Positions 9,701-16,218 of a DNA stretch of 64,000 bases are shown here, piece after piece. The position numbers and the translations under genes were made by a program. Within the stretch, counting starts at the first letter, position 1; every line of letters begins with the position of its first letter. The stretch covers positions 186,001 to 250,000 of the forward strand of contig NZ_JACMYD010000001.1 of assembly GCF_014267345.1 (NCBI RefSeq). Reading direction: 5' to 3'. The DNA comes from Corynebacterium sp. zg-331. Its GTDB lineage: Bacteria > Actinomycetota > Actinomycetes > Mycobacteriales > Mycobacteriaceae. The notes under the pieces were generated by a model that was not told where the DNA came from, ran no database searches, and was given only the letters and a program-made list of their open reading frames with translations.

Positions 9701-9824
9701 GGCGGGGGCTGCTGGGTGGGATCCCGCACAATATCAGGCGTTTTTGGAGGACTACTTGAGGAAAACGCGACGTGCGCGACGGGTGGTGGATCAGGTGTTT
9801 TGGGGTGAATCGACCATACGATAG
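6723..9824 (+). CDS. glnE: Glutamine synthetase adenylyltransferase/deadenylase
   Basis: 1033 aa, full length for the bifunctional enzyme. Two nucleotidyltransferase lobes are visible, each with its acidic motif: first half ISDVDVMFVV with VDANLRPEGRSGALV, second half FGSDADVMFVAEP with VDLGLRPEGRSGAVV; each is followed by KLGRGGLRDVEF or KLGRGALTDIEW. The repeated architecture matches deadenylase (N) and adenylylase (C) activities. Its expected target is Tyr406 of GlnA1 encoded at 19251-20687. ATG at 6723 has CGGGAG five bases upstream. Base composition from mid glnA2 through the first half of glnE is visibly more A/T-rich than the surroundings. Confidence 0.96.
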   Translation: MVLSESRVSIPAPAFLGLKGDRAAEDIKRLGWDNEESFDVLWALAGSGDPDQALNILVRLIPVLEERGEATQFQKMLRENHAFRVRLMALAGGSVALGDDLVAHPDSWRELVEDLPSRMDMMRGLLGVLDAVPALSEEYEGRQDPARMDLSEAGTYRARLSDVQAQRRLKERYRLFLMRIAAHDLAGTYPSTKRHRGLAPVPFDRVTRLLSDLADAALTASLAIAVENVYGNSPIDGRIAVVALGKCGARELNYISDVDVMFVVSEVTPRITRLAGECARIGSQNFFEVDANLRPEGRSGALVRTVDSYRTYYLRWAETWEFQALLKSRPQTGYLPLGEEYCETLLPLVWGASQRESFVEDIQAMRRRVLDNVPAAMRERELKLGRGGLRDVEFAVQLLQLVHGRSDESLRVSATVSALRALMEAGTIGREDGQGLIQAYEFLRLLEHRLQLYRLRRTHSLPEENDYPALTRLALTSGYGASDGKSSLDNLRITLRRVRFLISELHSKLFYRPLLNSVVNMSVDTLKLSPGAAKLQLAALGYRFPDRAFEHLMALASGSSRKSKIQAMLLPTLMDWLSQTADPDAGLLNYRKLSDAAYERSWFLRLLRDEGVVGQRLMAILGSSPYTADLIISSPDFVKVLGDGASGPKILDKAPGTVSSSLVAAAGRHRDPDKAIAIARGLRRTELARLASADLLGMMDVRAVCRGLSMVWNAVLEAALQAEIRSRLPLDEGGESRGVEGAPARIAVIGMGRLGGAELGFGSDADVMFVAEPQAGHDEHEALRWAATVCESLRSRLAKPSGDPPLEVDLGLRPEGRSGAVVRSIASYRRYYSSWGEVWETQALLRATVVAGDREVGIEFLRMIDEFRYPRDGMSATAIREVRRMKARVDEERLPRGADRNTHTKLGRGALTDIEWTVQLLIMMHAHEYPALHNTSTLEVLDVLEAESIVPAEQVRVLREAWLEATNVRNALVLVRGKRTDQIPEPGPQLAQVAGAAGWDPAQYQAFLEDYLRKTRRARRVVDQVFWGESTIR

Positions 9825-10154
9825 CGGCGCAGGTTGGCAAGGACGATCGTGGATGTGGGGGCCTAATATATCCCTGTGATGTGCTCGGTGAGCTCCCGAC
9901 ATGACCGGTGTGGTTCTCCTGAATTGTACTCTTTTGGTGGAGCCGAGAACGGTGAGGATCGTCCTGCGTGGGAAGACGCGAGCGGCATGCGGGAAACAGT
10001 GGTGCGCAGCGCGATCGGATATTTTGAGGAACCACCAGGAGCCTCCGCGATGGTGGCGGCGATTCCCATTGTTGTCTCAGGAAAAGAACACCTTATGGCG
10101 AGGTTCGCTTTCTAGCCTGGGCCAGACAAGAGCGAGCGGGAAGGTGGTGGAGAG
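9825..10154 (+). other. Intergenic region without a convincing gene
   Basis: About 330 bases between glnE and the small membrane protein gene. Short open frames exist on both strands (one encodes 79 aa from 9876), but none has both a good ribosome site and a recognisable product. The stretch may contain remnants of a lost gene; nothing can be assigned. Confidence 0.5.
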
Positions 10155-10403
10155 ATGCAAAGTACGCGTGGGCGAGGGATGATCGCCGGTGGTGTAGCGG
10201 GGGTACTAGCGGTGGGAATCCTGCTTCTTGTCGAAGGGCATGATGAGCCGAAGGAGCCGTCTCTCACCGTGGAACAGTGGCATCAGGAAAGCTCCGGACC
10301 TTTTCTGCGGCAGATGGCCGCCTGGCGGCAATTAACGCAGGAGCTGGGTATGACGCCGGTGACAGATGTACACGACACGATCGCTGATGCCGCAGCGGAC
10401 TAG
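10155..10403 (+). CDS. Small membrane-anchored hypothetical protein
   Basis: 82 aa. An N-terminal hydrophobic segment (about residues 8-26, GMIAGGVAGVLAVGILLLV) preceded by Arg residues predicts a single membrane anchor, with a short polar C-terminal domain (SLTVEQWHQESSGPFLRQM) likely outside the cytoplasm. GGTGG/GGAG lies just upstream of ATG 10155; a second ATG at 10179 would start right at the anchor. It ends 85 bases before thrC on the same strand. No family recognised; a short lipoprotein-like or secreted fragment is an alternative, but no lipobox Cys is present. Confidence 0.55.
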   Translation: MQSTRGRGMIAGGVAGVLAVGILLLVEGHDEPKEPSLTVEQWHQESSGPFLRQMAAWRQLTQELGMTPVTDVHDTIADAAAD

Positions 10404-10474
10404 TCACTGCTTAGCGTTATCTCGTGCGTTCCGGCTTGTCGACGCAATACTGCCCGGTGTGCTGCGCGGCAGGC

Positions 10475-10480
10475 TAGACT
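10475..10480 (+). promoter_or_regulatory. -10 box, leaderless thrC promoter
   Basis: TAGACT followed by eight bases and the thrC ATG at 10489, with no Shine-Dalgarno sequence. The spacing places the transcription start at or next to the start codon. Confidence 0.6.
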
Positions 10481-10488
10481 TGTTTGCT

Positions 10489-11937
10489 ATGCGCTATATC
10501 TCCACTCGCGATTCCGCGTCAACACCCGCTCACTTCACCGACATCCTGTTGGGGGGGTTGGCCCCCGATGGCGGGCTTTATCTGCCGGAGGAGTATCCTC
10601 GCCTGGGCGAAGCCGAGTTGAACCGATGGCGAACGGTTCTCCGGGAACAGGGATATGCGGCCCTGGCTGCCGAGGTTTTGAAGCTTTTTATCGACGACAT
10701 TCCTGAGGCTGATATTGAGGGCATTGCTGCTCGAGCCTATCGTTACCCCGTTTTTGACGATGAGCAGATCGTCCCGGTCTCCCACGTGGAGGACGGTCTG
10801 TATATCGGTCACCTTTCCCAGGGGCCCACGGCGGCGTTCAAAGACATGGCTATGCAGCTGCTGGGTGAGCTTTTTGAATACGAGTTGGCTCGGCGGGGTC
10901 AGACTCTGAATATTCTGGGGGCTACCTCGGGGGACACGGGTTCTGCCGCGGAATACGCCATGCGCGGGCGTGAACGCATAAGCGTGTTCATGCTGACTCC
11001 GGCCGGTCGTATGACGCCTTTCCAACAGGCCCAGATGTTCGGTCTGGACGATGAGAACATCGTTAATATGGCTCTCAATGGGGTATTCGATGATTGCCAG
11101 GACGTAGTCAAGGCGGTTTCCGGCGACGCGGATTTTAAGGCTCGGTATCGCGTGGGTGCTGTCAACTCTATCAACTGGGCGAGGCTCATGGCCCAGGTGG
11201 TTTATTATGTCTCCTGTTGGATCCGGGTGACCGAAAATAACTTGGAGAAAGTCAGCTTTAGTGTTCCCACGGGGAATTTTGGCGACGTCTGTGCGGGTCA
11301 CATCGCACGCCAGATGGGATTGCCGATTGACCGTCTCATCGTGGCTACCAATGAGAACGACGTGCTCGATGAGTTCTTCCGTACGGGGGAGTATCGCGTG
11401 CGATCTTCCTCTGAGACGCGGGAGACCTCGAGCCCCTCGATGGATATCTCCCGGGCCTCCAACTTCGAGCGGTTCATCTTCGATGCCCTGGGCCGGGATG
11501 CCGAGCGCACCAAGGAGCTCTTCGGGGTCCAGGTACAGCGCGGTGGCTTCTCCCTTGCGGGAGACGAGGTATTCCCCCGCCTGTCGCGGGATTTTGGTTT
11601 TGTCTCCGGTTCTTCCCGGCATGAGGATCGCGTTCGAGAGATTGGAGATCTGTATTCCCGGCTGGGGGTGCTGGTGGATCCGCATACTGCCGATGGGCTA
11701 GTAGTGGCGCGCCGCCACCGAGCAGAGATCACTGGGCCCATCGTGGCCCTGGAAACGGCGCTGCCCGTGAAGTTTTCCGATACCATCCGGGAGGCTACAG
11801 GGAAAGAACCACCGATGCCGGAGCGTTTCTCCGCGATTATGGCGGCACCACGCCGGGTGCGTTCGGTGTCTAATAGTGCTCCGGAAGTCAAGATGATTAT
11901 CGCGGAGCACGTGGATAGGCGCGCCGGGAAAGACTAA
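10489..11937 (+). CDS. thrC: Threonine synthase
   Basis: 482 aa. PLP-dependent conversion of O-phosphohomoserine to threonine, the last step of the pathway. Starts MRYISTRD, typical of the long class. The PLP lysine lies in GPTAAFKDMAMQLLGE; the phosphate/cofactor loop is ATSGDTGSAAEYAM; SVPTGNFGDVCAGHIA is the second glycine-rich loop. An in-frame ATG 123 bases upstream is rejected because it would add an unrelated extension overlapping the preceding gene; the -10 box directly before 10489 supports the short form. No homoserine dehydrogenase or kinase gene is adjacent. Confidence 0.96.
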   Translation: MRYISTRDSASTPAHFTDILLGGLAPDGGLYLPEEYPRLGEAELNRWRTVLREQGYAALAAEVLKLFIDDIPEADIEGIAARAYRYPVFDDEQIVPVSHVEDGLYIGHLSQGPTAAFKDMAMQLLGELFEYELARRGQTLNILGATSGDTGSAAEYAMRGRERISVFMLTPAGRMTPFQQAQMFGLDDENIVNMALNGVFDDCQDVVKAVSGDADFKARYRVGAVNSINWARLMAQVVYYVSCWIRVTENNLEKVSFSVPTGNFGDVCAGHIARQMGLPIDRLIVATNENDVLDEFFRTGEYRVRSSSETRETSSPSMDISRASNFERFIFDALGRDAERTKELFGVQVQRGGFSLAGDEVFPRLSRDFGFVSGSSRHEDRVREIGDLYSRLGVLVDPHTADGLVVARRHRAEITGPIVALETALPVKFSDTIREATGKEPPMPERFSAIMAAPRRVRSVSNSAPEVKMIIAEHVDRRAGKD

Positions 11938-12009
11938 GAGAAAGAGAGCGTTCTCTGAATTTTTACCGCGATGTCGTGAACGTGATACCGCGGTCTTGTT
12001 ACGCCGAGG

Positions 12010-12450
12010 TTACTTGTTGAGCCACTCCGACAGGCGCTTGGCGGCCTTCCTGGCCTGTTGTATCACCACGCCGATCTGTGCGTCCTTGGCGGAGACCCCC
12101 AGAAGGAGATCGTGTACCTCGGGGAAGGGGACGCTGGCGATGACGAGGTTTTCATCGGGCAGCGTCATGGCGACGATGGTTCCGGTGCCATCATCGTCCT
12201 TGTGGCCTAGGAGTGCGGATTGGGCCGTGGAAACGCCAGCCATGGAGGCGTTGAGCGCAGCTAGCTGTGCCCCCTGAACTGCGTCGGATAGCCCCATGGA
12301 ACAGATGTGGAGGCCATCTCCGGTGCCGAGAACAACGGAGTTGGCGCCGTCGAGCGCCTCAAAAATATTGCCGAGGATCGGCATGGCGGCCTGAGCAAGC
12401 GGATTGGAATCGAGATCCGTGGTACGGATGCGGGAATGGGGGGTCATCAT
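12010..12450 (-). CDS. Roadblock/LC7 (MglB-like) domain protein
   Basis: 146 aa. Roadblock folds bind or regulate small Ras-like GTPases, as MglB does for MglA and CvnB in Streptomyces conservons. Visible pattern: ILGNIFEALDGANSVVLGTGDGLHICSMG, then AALNASMAGVSTAQSALLG, a strand pair GTIVAMTLPDENLVIASVP and an amphipathic C-terminal helix. No signal peptide. Its ATG overlaps the stop of the GTPase gene upstream by four bases (12447-12450), indicating translational coupling and a functional pair. A second, unrelated-sequence roadblock gene lies on the other side of the GTPase on the plus strand. Confidence 0.85.
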   Translation of the reverse strand: MMTPHSRIRTTDLDSNPLAQAAMPILGNIFEALDGANSVVLGTGDGLHICSMGLSDAVQGAQLAALNASMAGVSTAQSALLGHKDDDGTGTIVAMTLPDENLVIASVPFPEVHDLLLGVSAKDAQIGVVIQQARKAAKRLSEWLNK

Positions 12451-13073
12451 GCGGGGAATCCTTGGCGGGTTATGGCGGTGTTCACGAGCTGACGTACTTC
12501 TTCTTCGCGGCGAGGATCAACTACCTGGACGGGAATATCCCGGTGGTCATTCTTACGCAGACTGGCCTCTACCTCGGAGAGGTTCCCGGCGTGAGCGTAG
12601 TTGAGCGCCACTGTCAGCCGATGGGCGCTGTCCTTGCCCCCGGCAACGTCAATCCAATGGTACAGATCTTTGATGAGTACCGGTGAATTGCCGTAGAGCC
12701 AGATCACGATCCCGGCCTGGGGGTTGAGCATGGGAGTGCGGCAGGCGACAAAACGATCCTGGCCGGGCGTGCCGTAGAGCCCCACGAGGGTGCCGTCCGG
12801 GCGCTTCCACATGCCGATGTCGAGTCCCACCGTGGTTGATTGCTTGGTGGGGGTGTGCGCGGGGGAGAGGTCCTCTTGGGAGGAGAGCTGGGCCTCCGTG
12901 TTGATCGTGGGGATGGATGAGAGGGTCCTGACGGCGGTGGTTTTACCTACCCCCACGGGGCCGATAAAAACCACCTCCGTGGAGGTGGGGGAGCCGACAA
13001 AAAAGGTATCGTCGTGCTGCGCGGTGTCGGCCACGGCAGAGCGATTCTTCGTGAGCCGATGGCGAGGGGTCAT
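12447..13073 (-). CDS. MglA/CvnD-type small GTPase
   Basis: 208 aa. P-loop GPVGVGKTT at about residues 38-46; switch region ending in YGTPGQDRF at about 100-108, the GTPGQ form of the G3 motif typical of bacterial MglA/CvnD-like GTPases; the position of the G4 NKxD motif reads LNYAHAG, so guanine recognition looks diverged. ATG 13073 is preferred over a longer frame (to 13286) because AGGAAGGA lies ten bases upstream and the extension is low complexity. Expected role: a nucleotide-dependent switch regulated by the adjacent roadblock proteins; the output is unknown. Divergent from the second roadblock gene, with about 280 bases between. Confidence 0.82.
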   Translation of the reverse strand: MTPRHRLTKNRSAVADTAQHDDTFFVGSPTSTEVVFIGPVGVGKTTAVRTLSSIPTINTEAQLSSQEDLSPAHTPTKQSTTVGLDIGMWKRPDGTLVGLYGTPGQDRFVACRTPMLNPQAGIVIWLYGNSPVLIKDLYHWIDVAGGKDSAHRLTVALNYAHAGNLSEVEASLRKNDHRDIPVQVVDPRREEEVRQLVNTAITRQGFPA

Positions 13074-13351
13074 GGGCTTGCAATCCTTCCTGTTCGTTGG
13101 GACACCGGCGCGAGGGCTGCGCCCATTAGGTATGGGCTGTCCTTGCGCATTGTATAGGCAGATCCCCGGGGGTGCGCCTTGAGGGGGTGGTGGGGGAAGG
13201 TCTGCATGACTCTTCCGTCTAATTCTGGTACATATAGTGATGTTGCCATTTCTGCGCGAACGGCGTGCGTCATGGCACCGGGACACCTCCTCCGCGTCCC
13301 CGCGGGTGAGGGTGGCATATTCCTATGAAGCGTGAGAAAGGTTCTCTTTAT

Positions 13352-13723
13352 ATGTCTCGCCAAACCGACCTGAACGACATGATCAACGACATCGCCAACG
13401 AGCTTGAGGGCTTCTACGGCGCTTCCGTGGTGGACCTCGATACCGGTATGTCGTTGGCCAGCACTTCCCGTATCAATAACTTCGACCTCGATGTCGCTTC
13501 CGCTTACAACAGCGAGATGGTGAAGGCCAAGTTCAAGACCATTGCTGCCCTGAACCTGGATACCGGCCTGGAGGATATGCTGCTGACCCTTTCCGATCAG
13601 CTTCACCTCATCCGCATGCTGAGCAACACCGAGTTCATCTACGTGGCCGTGTCGCGGCAGGGTACCAACCTGGCCATGCTGCGTTCCGTGGTGAACCGTT
13701 ACGTAAACGCTCTCCAGAATTGA
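13352..13723 (+). CDS. Second roadblock/LC7-like protein
   Basis: 123 aa from ATG 13352 (AGAAAGG ten bases upstream); ATG 13325 would add nine residues. The sequence (DMINDIANELEGFYGASVVDLDTGMSLASTS, FIYVAVSRQGTNLAMLRSVVNRYV) has the roadblock order helix, two strands, helix, two strands, helix. It is divergent from the GTPase-roadblock pair, so the three genes probably form one module. The frame stops at TGA 13721, yet the same frame then stays open to 14239. Confidence 0.75.
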   Translation: MSRQTDLNDMINDIANELEGFYGASVVDLDTGMSLASTSRINNFDLDVASAYNSEMVKAKFKTIAALNLDTGLEDMLLTLSDQLHLIRMLSNTEFIYVAVSRQGTNLAMLRSVVNRYVNALQN

Positions 13724-13852
13724 AGGGCGCGGCGGGACGAGGGCGCTAATCGTCTCAGCAAAGCACAGATAAGCGCACCCTCGGGTTCGTCACAAACCAG
13801 CACTCCCGCACCGGGATCTGCGAAGTCACAGGCGGGACGGGCCCAGAAGAAC

Positions 13853-14239
13853 GTGGTACAAAGCCAACAGGATTCGTATCCAGGGCCGGCGATTCGTCGT
13901 CAGGAAGCGCAGCCACAGCAGGCGGCGCAGCCGGGCGGCGGGGTGAAGCCGGATAAGCGGTTTTATGCTAAGCCTTCCGAGGCAGTGAAATCTGCACCCG
14001 CTGGGTACGCCCCCATGGCAAAGAGTTCGAATCAGCGTTTTTCTGCGTCCGGCTCGTCGATCCAGCAGCGGCAAGCTTCCCCCTCGGGGAAGTCGGTCGC
14101 AGCGCGACCGCAGGAGAAGACCTCGGGCGGTGCCAAGGTGATCAATCCCGATCCCCTGGCTCGCCCGGCGGAAGACCCGGAGGGCTTTAAGTTCAGCGAT
14201 TGGCTTCGTTCCTGGCGGGAAAGCCAGGAGCACAATTAG
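13853..14239 (+). CDS. Low-complexity Ser/Gln/Pro/Ala-rich protein, possible extension of the roadblock gene
   Basis: 128 aa if translation starts at GTG 13853, which has only a weak AGAAGA upstream. The frame is open from the codon after the roadblock TGA (13724), and residues encoded by 13724-13852 have the same Ser/Gln/Ala/Pro-rich composition, but that part contains no ATG, GTG or TTG start. Most of the product is disordered; the C-terminus DPEGFKFSDWLRSWRESQ looks like a short structured or binding motif. Options: a separate gene with a poor start, readthrough of TGA 13721-13723, or a once fused gene split by a nonsense mutation. Followed by a hairpin at 14256-14292. Confidence 0.55.
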   Translation: MVQSQQDSYPGPAIRRQEAQPQQAAQPGGGVKPDKRFYAKPSEAVKSAPAGYAPMAKSSNQRFSASGSSIQQRQASPSGKSVAARPQEKTSGGAKVINPDPLARPAEDPEGFKFSDWLRSWRESQEHN

Positions 14240-14255
14240 CCACTGCGGGATCGTG

Positions 14256-14292
14256 AGGCACTCCCCATCCGATTGGCGGACGGGGAGTGCCT
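14256..14292 (+). terminator. Hairpin, probable terminator
   Basis: An 11-bp perfect stem (AGGCACTCCCC with GGGGAGTGCCT) around a 15-base loop, just after the low-complexity gene. No long T-run follows, so efficiency is uncertain. Confidence 0.6.
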
Positions 14293-14353
14293 CTTCGCGT
14301 AGGCCGTGGCTGTGCGGAAGAAGAATGATGGTGAAGGAGAAAGGAACGCACCC

Positions 14354-14908
14354 ATGCCAACCCCGGATTTTATCGTGGAATTGCGCAAGAAGATCGGCCA
14401 TGATCCACTGTGGCTGCCGGGCGTGACGGCCATCGTTGTGCGGGATGTTCCCGCCGGAGCTCCGGCCTGGGCCACCCCTTCGGTATTGCTTGTCCAACGG
14501 TCGGATGACGGGCAATGGACTCCGGTTACTGGGATTGTCGATCCCGGTGAGCAACCCCACGACGCCGCGGAGCGGGAAGTGCGCGAGGAAACCGGTGTGA
14601 AGGCCTCTGCCGAGGTTCTTCTGGGGGTGGGGGCAGTCGGCCCGGTGACCTATCCCAACGGGGATGTGGTGAGCTATGTGGATACCGCCGTGCGGCTTTC
14701 CGTCGCGGGGAATCCCGAGGATATGCACCCAGTGGTGGGCGATGACGAGTCGATCGCCGTGGGATGGTTTGAGATTGCGCAGCTGCCTCCGCTGCAGCCG
14801 CGCTTCCGTCTTTTGTGCGCCGACGCGGTGGCACAGTTGAAGCATCCGGCGGGATTCCGTCCGCGCCTGGGTTACTCCAAGCGGGGCTCCTCGCGGCGAG
14901 GAATCTGA
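14354..14908 (+). CDS. Nudix hydrolase
   Basis: 184 aa. Perfect Nudix box: G-IVDPG-E-QPHDAAE-REVREETGV fits Gx5Ex7REUxEExGU. Such enzymes hydrolyse nucleoside diphosphates linked to another group; the substrate cannot be told here. The N-terminal IGHDPLWLPGVTAIVVRD and the later GDDESIAVGWFEIAQLPPL match the actinobacterial Nudix class often labelled MutT-like or ADP-ribose pyrophosphatase-like. ATG 14354 is chosen because GAAAGGA lies eight bases upstream; a GTG 48 bases earlier is possible. Ends before a bidirectional terminator shared with the convergent secreted-protein gene. Confidence 0.9.
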   Translation: MPTPDFIVELRKKIGHDPLWLPGVTAIVVRDVPAGAPAWATPSVLLVQRSDDGQWTPVTGIVDPGEQPHDAAEREVREETGVKASAEVLLGVGAVGPVTYPNGDVVSYVDTAVRLSVAGNPEDMHPVVGDDESIAVGWFEIAQLPPLQPRFRLLCADAVAQLKHPAGFRPRLGYSKRGSSRRGI

Positions 14909-14923
14909 CCCGGACATGAAAAA

Positions 14924-14952
14924 TCCTGCCCCCGGCAAAGCCGGGGGCAGGA
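14924..14952. terminator. Bidirectional terminator hairpin
   Basis: A 13-bp perfect stem (TCCTGCCCCCGGC with its complement) and AAA loop between the convergent Nudix and secreted-protein genes. On the minus strand the stem is followed by TTTTT, a classical intrinsic terminator. Confidence 0.88.
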
Positions 14953-14964
14953 CATGGGGCAGAA

Positions 14965-15210
14965 TTACTTCTGGCCGCCGCCATTCACGCCGAACAGACC
15001 GCCGAGGCCGCCCAGGGTGTCCACGATGGTCTTGGCGGTGTCCACGCCCTTCTTGGCGTTGTCAAGACGCTTGCCGGTCAGCTCGGCCTGCTGAACCTGC
15101 TCCTCGTAGGTCTTGGGGGCCTTCGGGGCGGCCATCGCCGGGGCAACGGCGGTGGTGGTAGCGATGGAAACAGCGGCAACGGAAACGGCCAGCTTGCGGG
15201 AGAGCTTCAT
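14965..15210 (-). CDS. Small secreted protein
   Basis: 81 aa. Signal peptide: MKLSRKLAVSVAAVSIATTTAVAPAMA with an AxA cleavage site before APKAPK. The mature part is about 54 residues: a charged helical stretch (TYEEQVQQAELTGKRLDNAKKGVDTAKTIVDTL) and a glycine-rich end GGLGGLFGVNGGGQ. No cysteine. Start at ATG 15210 has GAGAGGA five to six bases upstream. No known family recognised; small secreted helical proteins of this type are common in corynebacteria. Transcribed alone, with its own strong terminator. Confidence 0.75.
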   Translation of the reverse strand: MKLSRKLAVSVAAVSIATTTAVAPAMAAPKAPKTYEEQVQQAELTGKRLDNAKKGVDTAKTIVDTLGGLGGLFGVNGGGQK

Positions 15211-15326
15211 GCTCTGTCCTCTCACTAGTATTGACATGTCAGTAGCCACGACGAGGTATGCGCTGACTACAAAAACTAAAGATAGCAGCACGATTGGCGT
15301 GGGGGAAGACCCTGAGGCATTTTTTT

Positions 15327-15348
15327 CGGATAGATCGGTACCTATCCG
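15327..15348. promoter_or_regulatory. Inverted repeat, candidate operator
   Basis: Seven-base perfect arms CGGATAG and CTATCCG separated by eight bases, in the divergent region between the secreted-protein gene and the NAD(P)-binding protein gene. The position suggests a repressor site, but no regulator gene is adjacent. Confidence 0.35.
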
Positions 15349-15453
15349 GTTTGTGGTCTATGAGCTGGGATTTCATCTCGGCCGGAATACTATTTTGGGT
15401 CCGGGCGTTGTGGGCGAGTGGACCGACAACACGCAACTGGAGAGGAGATCGGC

Positions 15454-16125
15454 ATGACCGACAAGAAGAAAGTGATCGTGGTAGGCGGACACGGAAAGGT
15501 AGCCCTGCTGGCTACCCCTTTGTTGGCACAGGAGGGTTATGAGGTTTCGTCGGTGATCCGTGCACCGGAGCAGGCTGAGGAGGTGCGGGCGGCGCGAGCG
15601 AATCCTGTGGTGACGGACGTCGCGGCGATGAGTGCTGAGGAGATGGGGGCCCTGTTTGCCGGCTACGACGCGGTTGTGTGGTCGGCGGGTGCCGGTGGGG
15701 GTGCCCCCGAGCGCACCTACGCGGTGGACCGCGACGCGGCGATTCGCAGCATGCAGGCTGCGGCCATGGCAGGGGTGAAGCGCTACGTGATGGTCAGTTG
15801 GGTGGGTTCGGTGCCGGACCATGGGGTGCCGGAGGAGGAGGCTTTCTTCGCCTATGCGGATGCCAAATTGCAGGCCGATGAGTATTTGCGGCGTACCGAT
15901 CTTGACTGGACGATTCTTGGCCCCAGCGCGCTGACCAGTGAACCGGGGGCCGGGGCGATTCAGCCGTTGGCGCCAGAGGATGACTGGCGCGAGAAGGGGA
16001 CGACGGCCTCCCGGGAGAACGTGGCGAAGGCCATCGTGGCGGCCGTCGGAGGCGCCGGGGTAGGGATGTTCCTGCGCTTTAACGATGGCGCGGTGCCGGT
16101 ATCGCAGGCCCTAAGGTCCGAATAA
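15454..16125 (+). CDS. NAD(P)-binding, atypical SDR family protein
   Basis: 223 aa. N-terminal Rossmann motif VIVVGGHGKVALLATPLL (GxxGxxA-like) marks the atypical SDR5/NmrA-like group of NAD(P)H-binding proteins (YwnB/YtfG-like). VVWSAGAGGGAPERTYAVDRDAAI and KRYVMVSWVG follow the family order; DLDWTILGPSALT is the usual late motif. These small proteins act as redox sensors or quinone/flavin reductase relatives; the substrate is unknown. ATG 15454 has GAGAGGAG nine bases upstream. Monocistronic between an operator-like repeat and the protease gene. Confidence 0.83.
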   Translation: MTDKKKVIVVGGHGKVALLATPLLAQEGYEVSSVIRAPEQAEEVRAARANPVVTDVAAMSAEEMGALFAGYDAVVWSAGAGGGAPERTYAVDRDAAIRSMQAAAMAGVKRYVMVSWVGSVPDHGVPEEEAFFAYADAKLQADEYLRRTDLDWTILGPSALTSEPGAGAIQPLAPEDDWREKGTTASRENVAKAIVAAVGGAGVGMFLRFNDGAVPVSQALRSE

Positions 16126-16183
16126 TAGCGGGTCTGGCGGGGAGAGACGGCGTCGCCGGAAAACCTGTATGCTTAATGCTTGC

Positions 16184-16189
16184 TATACA
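16184..16189 (+). promoter_or_regulatory. -10 box for the secreted protease gene
   Basis: TATACA preceded by TGC (extended -10 type), 30 bases before the GTG start, leaving a short leader that contains AGGAAGGA. Confidence 0.5.
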
Positions 16190-16218
16190 ATTTATAAGAA
16201 CAGGAAGGACCTGGGATA

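Noticed and set aside
9863..10182. Overlapping short open frames in all orientations after glnE
   Set aside because: No ribosome sites, no recognisable product, and mutually overlapping; recorded as intergenic.
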